From contig JAFGIC010000503.1 of NCBI GenBank assembly GCA_016929815.1, positions 1 to 11,770 on the forward strand: a DNA stretch of 11,770 nucleotides, written 5' to 3'. The position numbers and the translations under genes are program-made. This stretch comes from Deltaproteobacteria bacterium. Lineage in GTDB: Bacteria > Desulfobacterota > DSM-4660 > Desulfatiglandales > HGW-15. The notes below the pieces were generated by a model. That model was not told the origin of the DNA. It searched no databases and was given only the letters and a program-made list of their open reading frames with translations. Positions 6,952 through 11,770 of this stretch are shown piece by piece; position 1 is the stretch's first letter; each line of letters starts with the position of its first letter.

Positions 6952-9342
6952 ATGGGTAAAGGAATTATAAGAATCTGGATACTGATGGCCCTTGTGGCAT
7001 TGACATTAATGTCCTGCGGTAGTCCTGAAGAGAGGAGTATGAAATTTTATAAGAAGGGCATAAGCCTCTATGAAAAGGGCGATTATGTCAAGGCAAAGCT
7101 GGAATTCAAAAACGCCCTCCAGATCGATTCCAAAATGGCTGAGGCATACCATATGCTGGGCATGACATACCTTAAGGAAAACGATTACAGCAGCGGGTAC
7201 AGCTCATTCTTAAAGGCGGTAGAATTCAATCCGGACCTTCTTGACAGCCAGGTCGAGCTCGGAAAGATATTGCTGTTGTCCGGGCAGACTGACAAGGCCA
7301 GGGAAAAGGCCCTGCTTGTTTATGCCAAAGACCCTGATAATTCAGGGGCTAAACTCCTGCGGGCATCCCTGCTCATTCAGGATGGCTCATTGCCGGAGGC
7401 GGAGAAGCTGTTGAAGGAGGCCATAGAAAAGAATCCCCTCAGAACGGACGCCTATTTCCTGCTGGCAGGGATGTACAGGAGAAATAATGCCCCTGATATG
7501 GCTGTTAAGACACTTGAGTCCTTGATTGAAAAAGATCCAGGCAATATCTCCGCACTGCTTATACTTGCGGATATTCATGAAGGACTTAATGACATCCAGT
7601 CGGCAGAGGAGGCCTATAAAAAGATCATCGGCAAACAGCCCCAAAAGGCTGATTACAAGCTTCTCCTGGCGACCTTCTATGAGCGCAATGGAGAATTGAA
7701 AAAAGCAGAGGATGCATTAACGCAGCTTATATCCGATAATTATCATGAGATAAAATGGAGGATCTCCATGGTATCTTTTCTTAGCAGAAATAACAGAGTA
7801 GAGGAAATGATCAAAGTCCTTGAAAAAGCCATTGAGGATTTTCCGGAAAAACTTGATCCGACGGCAACGCTTGCAGAGTATTATGCCTCAAAGAAGCAAC
7901 AGGATAAAGCCCTTGGTATTGTCAATCAGTTCATAGCCGGTGTTACGGAAGGACCTGAATTTTTCAAAGCAAAACTTTTGAAGGCTCAACTGCTTTATGG
8001 CGATAACAAGGCGGATGAGGCATTAAAATTAACGGAGGAGGTGTTAAAGGAGAATCCCGGAGACAGTAATGGGAAGGGATTAAAAGGCGATATACTGGCG
8101 AGCAGGAACGACTTTGACGGCGCCATATCACAGTACAGGTCCCTTGTGCACGATGAGCCGGATAATACGAATGTGCAATTGAAGCTGGCGTTTGCATACC
8201 TGCGGAACAACCAGCCTGAGCTGGCGGAGGATCAGTACAAAAAGATACTGGAAAAGAGCCCGGAGTCAAAGGAGGCCAATTATGGGCTGATTGATGTCTA
8301 TAGGGTGAAAGGGCAGACGGATAAGATCGAGGAGATCCTTAAAAAGATGCTGGAATTATATCCGGACGACGGAACGGTATGTTCACTGCTCGGGGATTTT
8401 TATATGGCCCGGAACGATCTTGATTCCGCGAGGAGATATTACGGGATGCTTCTTGAGAAGTTTCCGGATTCGGATCTTGCCCTTTATAAGAACGGCGTGC
8501 TGAATCTCATGGATAAAAGGGAGACGGAGGCGGTTGCGTTATTTGAGAGCTCCCTGGAGAAGAACCCGGATTTTACACGGTCATTGAGTGCGATAATAAA
8601 GATATTGCTCAGCAGGAAAGAGGTGGACGAGGCGATTGCAAGGTGTAAAAGGCAGGTTGACGCGCGTCCTGAGAATGCGGATTACCTTGTCCTTATGGGA
8701 GAACTCTACGGCGTCAAAAAGCAATATGACATGGCCATTGAGCAGTTGAACAAGGCCATGGATCTGGCGCCCGACAGCATGGAGGCCCTTTACGCAGTCG
8801 CAAATATAGAAAAGGCAAGGGGCTCCATTGACGAGGCCATAGCGCGATATCGCGAGATATTGAAAAAAAATCCCGGCGCCATAAAGGTCAAACTGATTCT
8901 GGCCTCGCTTCTTACAAATAAGGGAGACATGAAAGAGGCAAAGGATCTCTACGAGGAAGTGATTGTACAAAGACCCGATACACCCGTTGCCGCCAATAAC
9001 CTAGCCTACTATTATGTTGAATATGAACCCACACCCGAGAATATCGAAAAGGCGGCGGGCCTGATTGCACCCGTCCTGGAAAAATACAAGGACACGCTGA
9101 CCGTGGTGGATACGGCCGCGTGGGTCTATTATAAACAGGGAGACATACAGAGGGCGAAGGGCCTGCTTGAAGGCGTTCAGGAGATGGCCTCGGAGGTCCC
9201 TGATATATACTACCATCTGGCCGTAATCTATAATGAGCTGGGAGAAAAGGAAAAGGCAAGGGTCTGTCTTGAAAGGGTTATAAATGGTCAGAAAAAATTT
9301 GCCCAGCTTGAGCAGGCAAAAAGACTGTACGACAGCCTATAG
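6952..9342 (+). CDS. TPR-repeat lipoprotein, PrsT-like (exosortase/EPS-associated)
   Basis: A 796-residue protein with a lipoprotein signal: charged start, hydrophobic core and lipobox LMSC with Cys22 as the lipidated residue. Gly at +2 gives no inner-membrane retention signal, so an outer-membrane or periplasm-facing location is likely. The rest is an almost unbroken array of about 22 TPR-like units of about 34 residues from residue 29 to the end. Examples are AEAYHMLGMTYLKENDY and IYYHLAVIYNELGEKEKAR. The last units, with AANNLAYYYVEY and VVDTAAWVYYKQGD, match the C-terminal style of PrsT (PEP-CTERM system TPR lipoprotein), whose members are around 900 residues, so this is a slightly short member. 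TPR arrays bind protein partners; here it probably scaffolds polysaccharide export or handling of sorted proteins. Placement directly after the exosortase supports this. A generic TPR lipoprotein such as a secretion pilotin-like factor is the alternative. Confidence 0.85.
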   Translation: MGKGIIRIWILMALVALTLMSCGSPEERSMKFYKKGISLYEKGDYVKAKLEFKNALQIDSKMAEAYHMLGMTYLKENDYSSGYSSFLKAVEFNPDLLDSQVELGKILLLSGQTDKAREKALLVYAKDPDNSGAKLLRASLLIQDGSLPEAEKLLKEAIEKNPLRTDAYFLLAGMYRRNNAPDMAVKTLESLIEKDPGNISALLILADIHEGLNDIQSAEEAYKKIIGKQPQKADYKLLLATFYERNGELKKAEDALTQLISDNYHEIKWRISMVSFLSRNNRVEEMIKVLEKAIEDFPEKLDPTATLAEYYASKKQQDKALGIVNQFIAGVTEGPEFFKAKLLKAQLLYGDNKADEALKLTEEVLKENPGDSNGKGLKGDILASRNDFDGAISQYRSLVHDEPDNTNVQLKLAFAYLRNNQPELAEDQYKKILEKSPESKEANYGLIDVYRVKGQTDKIEEILKKMLELYPDDGTVCSLLGDFYMARNDLDSARRYYGMLLEKFPDSDLALYKNGVLNLMDKRETEAVALFESSLEKNPDFTRSLSAIIKILLSRKEVDEAIARCKRQVDARPENADYLVLMGELYGVKKQYDMAIEQLNKAMDLAPDSMEALYAVANIEKARGSIDEAIARYREILKKNPGAIKVKLILASLLTNKGDMKEAKDLYEEVIVQRPDTPVAANNLAYYYVEYEPTPENIEKAAGLIAPVLEKYKDTLTVVDTAAWVYYKQGDIQRAKGLLEGVQEMASEVPDIYYHLAVIYNELGEKEKARVCLERVINGQKKFAQLEQAKRLYDSL

Positions 9343-9384
9343 CATCCTGAGACTAATCGTATCTTAACAATATTCGAATAAAAT

Positions 9385-9390
9385 TATAAT
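9385..9390 (+). promoter_or_regulatory. Possible -10 box upstream of the PstS-type gene
   Basis: An exact TATAAT sits in an AT-rich stretch 44 nt before the pstS-like ATG. No good -35 hexamer is found at 16-18 nt spacing (CTTAAC-like at best), so an activator-dependent promoter is possible. Support is the hexamer and position only. Confidence 0.35.
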
Positions 9391-9433
9391 CCCGAATGGA
9401 TATCATTTTAAGGAATATTGAATGGAGTGAGAT

Positions 9434-10252
9434 ATGTTTGGTAAAAGATATATATTGCCTATCCTTATTATATCCTTATGCCTCTGCCCGGCGGTTGTTT
9501 TTGCCGGGGAGATAATAATGAAAGGATCAACATCCGTCCTCCCTATCGCGCAAAGGCTGGCAACGAAATATATGGAAGAGAACCCGAATGTCCGGATATC
9601 GGTTTCCGGGGGCGGATCAGGCGACGGCATTAAGGCGCTCCTTGATGGAGAGATCGATATTGCAAACAGTTCCAGATTTTTTAAAGACAGTGAAAAGGAA
9701 AATGCCGTCGATAAAAAGATCTATCCCGTTCCCTTTGCCATTGCCTATGACTGCATTGTACCTGTTGTCCATCCTGACAATCCAGTTGAAAACCTTACTC
9801 TTCAGCAACTGAAGGATATCTACAGCGGCAGGATCAGCAACTGGAAATATGTCGGAGGACCTGACAAGAGGATCGTCGTTGTCTCCCGCAACTCCTCCTC
9901 CGGGACCTTTGACGTGTGGGAGAATAAGGTTATGGACGAAAGGGGGGTAACCCGATTTGTCCTGTATGAGGGGTCCAACGCAGAGGTTGTTGCTGCAGTC
10001 TCCGCCGACAGGGATGCGATAGGTTATGTTGCGATAGGGTATCTGGATGACAGCGTCAAGGGGTTGGATGTAAACGGGTTTGCTGCATCCTCCGAAGCGG
10101 CCCTTGACGGATCATTTCCCATAAACAGGGTCCTTTTTATGTTTACCAACGGATGGCCTACAGGCGATCTACTTGATTTCATAAATTTTGTGACCCACCC
10201 CGACAAAGGACAAAGATACGTTGATGAAGCTGGATTTGCTCCTTTGCACTAG
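9434..10252 (+). CDS. PstS-type phosphate ABC transporter substrate-binding protein
   Basis: A 272-residue periplasmic solute-binding protein. A Sec signal peptide (MFGKRYILPILII...) ends at VFA|GE (Ala24/Gly25). The mature protein begins with the PstS signature MKGSTSVLP (29-37). It continues with SGGGSGDGIKALLDGEIDIANSSR (58-81, in parts) and SRNSSSGT (151-158), the loops whose Ser, Thr and Arg side chains hold the phosphate in the family. Where relatives commonly have DGI after the domain crossover, this protein has DCI (106-108). Length and order fit the short PstS subfamily. No pstC, pstA, pstB or phoU follows within the window, so it is a lone gene here; it could supply a Pst transporter encoded elsewhere, or act in sensing or scavenging another oxyanion. 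GGAG lies about 6 nt before the start. Phosphate specificity is by family, not proven. Confidence 0.9.
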   Translation: MFGKRYILPILIISLCLCPAVVFAGEIIMKGSTSVLPIAQRLATKYMEENPNVRISVSGGGSGDGIKALLDGEIDIANSSRFFKDSEKENAVDKKIYPVPFAIAYDCIVPVVHPDNPVENLTLQQLKDIYSGRISNWKYVGGPDKRIVVVSRNSSSGTFDVWENKVMDERGVTRFVLYEGSNAEVVAAVSADRDAIGYVAIGYLDDSVKGLDVNGFAASSEAALDGSFPINRVLFMFTNGWPTGDLLDFINFVTHPDKGQRYVDEAGFAPLH

Positions 10253-10458
10253 AAACTCTCCCCCCGATTCTCTCCGGCAATGCCTTTCCCGCCCTGTGAT
10301 TTATTAAGCTCCCATTAAGATAATGCTAGATTATTGTTTGCAGGCAGTATTTGATAAAGTCAAGATCAGATAATGCCGATGCATTGAAAGATCATTATGT
10401 TAATGAGTGGGGCAAGATTAAATATCATGATAATCTTATCAAACCGGGACGGCGATGT
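10253..10458. other. Intergenic stretch between PstS-type and kinase genes
   Basis: This stretch of about 200 nt holds a C-rich segment after the pstS stop, an 11-nt-spaced direct repeat (separate entry) and no terminator-like hairpin. From 10330 it is open in the kinase frame, so its second half may be coding if the kinase starts at a TTG (10351) instead of the ATG at 10459. Confidence 0.5.
10303..10319 (+). promoter_or_regulatory. Candidate tandem regulator box (ATTAAG direct repeat)
   Basis: ATTAAG occurs at 10303-10308 and again at 10314-10319, one helical turn (11 nt) apart. That spacing is typical of OmpR/PhoB-family operators. A weak -10-like GATTAT follows at 10329-10334. The hexamer itself is not the E. 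coli Pho box, so the assignment is tentative. Confidence 0.3.
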
Positions 10459-11770
10459 ATGCGGCAATTCAATACGGCAACTGCCTTAAAAAACGCGGAA
10501 TCATTTCATGATCTATTTGAAGAAGGCGAGGTCAAGAAACAGATCTATATAAGGGATCTGGTCAGGCCCGCGCATCAGGTGGGTCCGGAGGTCCTTGTCT
10601 CCGAGGTAAAGGCGATAATGAATAATGAGGAGGTAATAACATCCATTGTGGTCGTGTCGGAAAATAGGCCTGTCGGCCTGATCATGAACATCCACCTGGA
10701 TCGGATTCTCAGCCAGAGATACGGCGTCGCCCTGTTCATAAACAAGCCGGTAAAGGCAGTAATGGATGCCTCGCCTCTTATCATCGGCAGCCGTACGCCC
10801 CTTGAAGAGGCATCAATCATGGCCATGCAGCGCGAACAGAATAAAAAGTACGATCCCCTAATAGTCATTGAAGGCGGCAGATTGCTCGGCGTCGTGTCGC
10901 TGCAGGAGATCCTGAAAAAACTTCTGGAGCTGCAGGAACGGTCCTTTCAAAGGATGGACCGGTTTACCGGGATGCTGAAAGAGGAGATAAGGGAGAAGAA
11001 GAGGGTGGAGAATGAACTGATCCTCTTGAACAGAAATCTTGAAAGGCGCGTGGAAGAAAGGACCATGGACCTTGTCAGATCCAACGATGAGCTGAAAAAG
11101 GCAATGGCCGCGGCGGAGGCGGCAAATATCGCGAAAAGCGATTTTCTGGCGAACATGAGCCATGAGCTCAGGACCCCTCTGAACCATATCATAGGATTTA
11201 CCGAACTGGTTCTCGGGCAATATTTCGGGGTCTTGAACGAACAACAGACCGAATACCTCAATGACGTGCTCTCAAGCAGCAGGCACCTTCTTTCTCTGAT
11301 CAACGACATACTGGATCTTTCAAAGGTGGAGGCCGGCAAAATGGAGCTGGACTACACCGACATAGATATTGAGCGTCTTTTTGAGAACAGTCTTTCCATG
11401 GTAAAGGAAAAGGCCATGAAGCATAATATCAACCTTTCACTTAAAAAAGGCGTTCTTCCCCCAAGGCTCCAGGCCGATGAGCGCAAGATAAAACAGATCA
11501 TTTACAACCTATTGTCAAACGCCGTTAAATTTACCCCGGACGGGGGACGAGTAAAGGTCAGCGTGGGGTTGTCGGAGCAAAATAAGACCCTGGCGGAAGG
11601 GCTGAAGGGACCGGAGGAAAATGAAATGGACGAGTTTTTGCTTGTCTCTGTTGAGGATACCGGCATAGGAATCAAAAAGGAAGACCTGAAAAGGATATTC
11701 GAGCCCTTTGAACAGGCAGACAGGTCCAGAAGCAGAAAATATCAGGGCACGGGCCTTGGTCTTTCCCTGA
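10459..11770 (+). CDS. CBS-domain sensor histidine kinase, 3' partial
   Basis: The frame runs uninterrupted to the window end, giving 437 residues of an incomplete protein. Residues about 25-145 form a pair of CBS domains (VKKQIYIRDLVRP..., then INKPVKAVMD...RLLGVVSLQEIL), which usually bind adenine nucleotides. A charged coiled coil follows (about 148-225, with ERRVEERTMDL). The HisKA domain has phospho-acceptor His235 in FLANMSHELRTPLNH. The ATPase domain shows the N box with Asn354 (NLLSNAVKFTP), the G1 box VEDTGIGI (Asp400), the F box EPFEQADR and the start of the G2 box GTGLGLSL at the edge. No membrane segment is present, so it is a cytoplasmic sensor, presumably of nucleotide or energy state. 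A receiver domain may follow beyond the edge. The ATG at 10459 has only a weak GGGACGG upstream; TTG 10351 is an alternative. Confidence 0.9.
   Translation, partial: MRQFNTATALKNAESFHDLFEEGEVKKQIYIRDLVRPAHQVGPEVLVSEVKAIMNNEEVITSIVVVSENRPVGLIMNIHLDRILSQRYGVALFINKPVKAVMDASPLIIGSRTPLEEASIMAMQREQNKKYDPLIVIEGGRLLGVVSLQEILKKLLELQERSFQRMDRFTGMLKEEIREKKRVENELILLNRNLERRVEERTMDLVRSNDELKKAMAAAEAANIAKSDFLANMSHELRTPLNHIIGFTELVLGQYFGVLNEQQTEYLNDVLSSSRHLLSLINDILDLSKVEAGKMELDYTDIDIERLFENSLSMVKEKAMKHNINLSLKKGVLPPRLQADERKIKQIIYNLLSNAVKFTPDGGRVKVSVGLSEQNKTLAEGLKGPEENEMDEFLLVSVEDTGIGIKKEDLKRIFEPFEQADRSRSRKYQGTGLGLSL

Noticed and set aside
8581..8970. Antisense open frame inside the TPR gene
   Set aside because: Its composition reflects the reverse of TPR codons and it has no independent start signal or family motif.
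10397..10489. Small + strand frame of about 30 residues upstream of the kinase
   Set aside because: It overlaps the kinase start in another frame and has no convincing ribosome site; a leader peptide cannot be excluded but is unsupported.
10858..11339. Two antisense open frames opposite the kinase
   Set aside because: The + strand carries complete HisKA and ATPase motifs across this span; the antisense frames show no known motif.

Overview
The window reads as chromosomal DNA of a free-living Gram-negative bacterium. The evidence is an exosortase, a lipoprotein with a lipobox, a periplasmic binding protein with a Sec signal and polyprenyl-phosphate glycan chemistry. The mix of an exosortase/EpsI fusion, a bi-domain oxidoreductase, a PrsT-like TPR lipoprotein and a CBS-histidine kinase, with frequent AGG and ATA codons, fits Desulfobacterota, Nitrospirota or a related lineage. 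No marker gene here fixes the taxon.

Region 1 (1-6776) is the end of an exopolysaccharide/exosortase locus, all on the + strand. In order it holds: a bi-domain oxidoreductase (alcohol-dehydrogenase-like half fused to a Gfo/Idh/MocA half, 5' end outside the window); an uncharacterised, probably alpha/alpha-barrel protein; a WecG/TagA/CpsF (GT26) glycosyltransferase; a polyprenyl glycosylphosphotransferase that would start repeat-unit assembly on undecaprenyl phosphate; and an exosortase carrying a C-terminal EpsI domain. The first three genes are tightly packed (a 4-nt overlap, then a 5-nt gap). The next gaps are 42 nt and about 150 nt, so one transcript is plausible. Together they suggest a surface polysaccharide made alongside a system that sorts and anchors exported proteins, possibly after glycosylation. 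No sorted (PEP-CTERM-type) substrate is encoded here.

Region 2 (6777-9342) starts with a 175-nt intergenic stretch filled by a large imperfect inverted repeat. A strong Shine-Dalgarno then leads a 796-residue TPR lipoprotein of the PrsT type, the usual companion of exosortase/EPS loci.

Region 3 (9343-11770) appears to be a separate unit: a lone PstS-type periplasmic binding protein without transporter subunits, about 200 nt of mostly noncoding DNA with an 11-nt-spaced direct repeat, and a soluble hybrid sensor made of paired CBS domains, a coiled coil and a histidine kinase core, cut by the window end.

Base composition appears to rise along the window. The first two genes look AT-rich, while the TPR and kinase genes look clearly richer in GC, which hints that the glycan genes have a different history. 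No RNA genes, CRISPR arrays, transposases or clear intrinsic terminators were seen.
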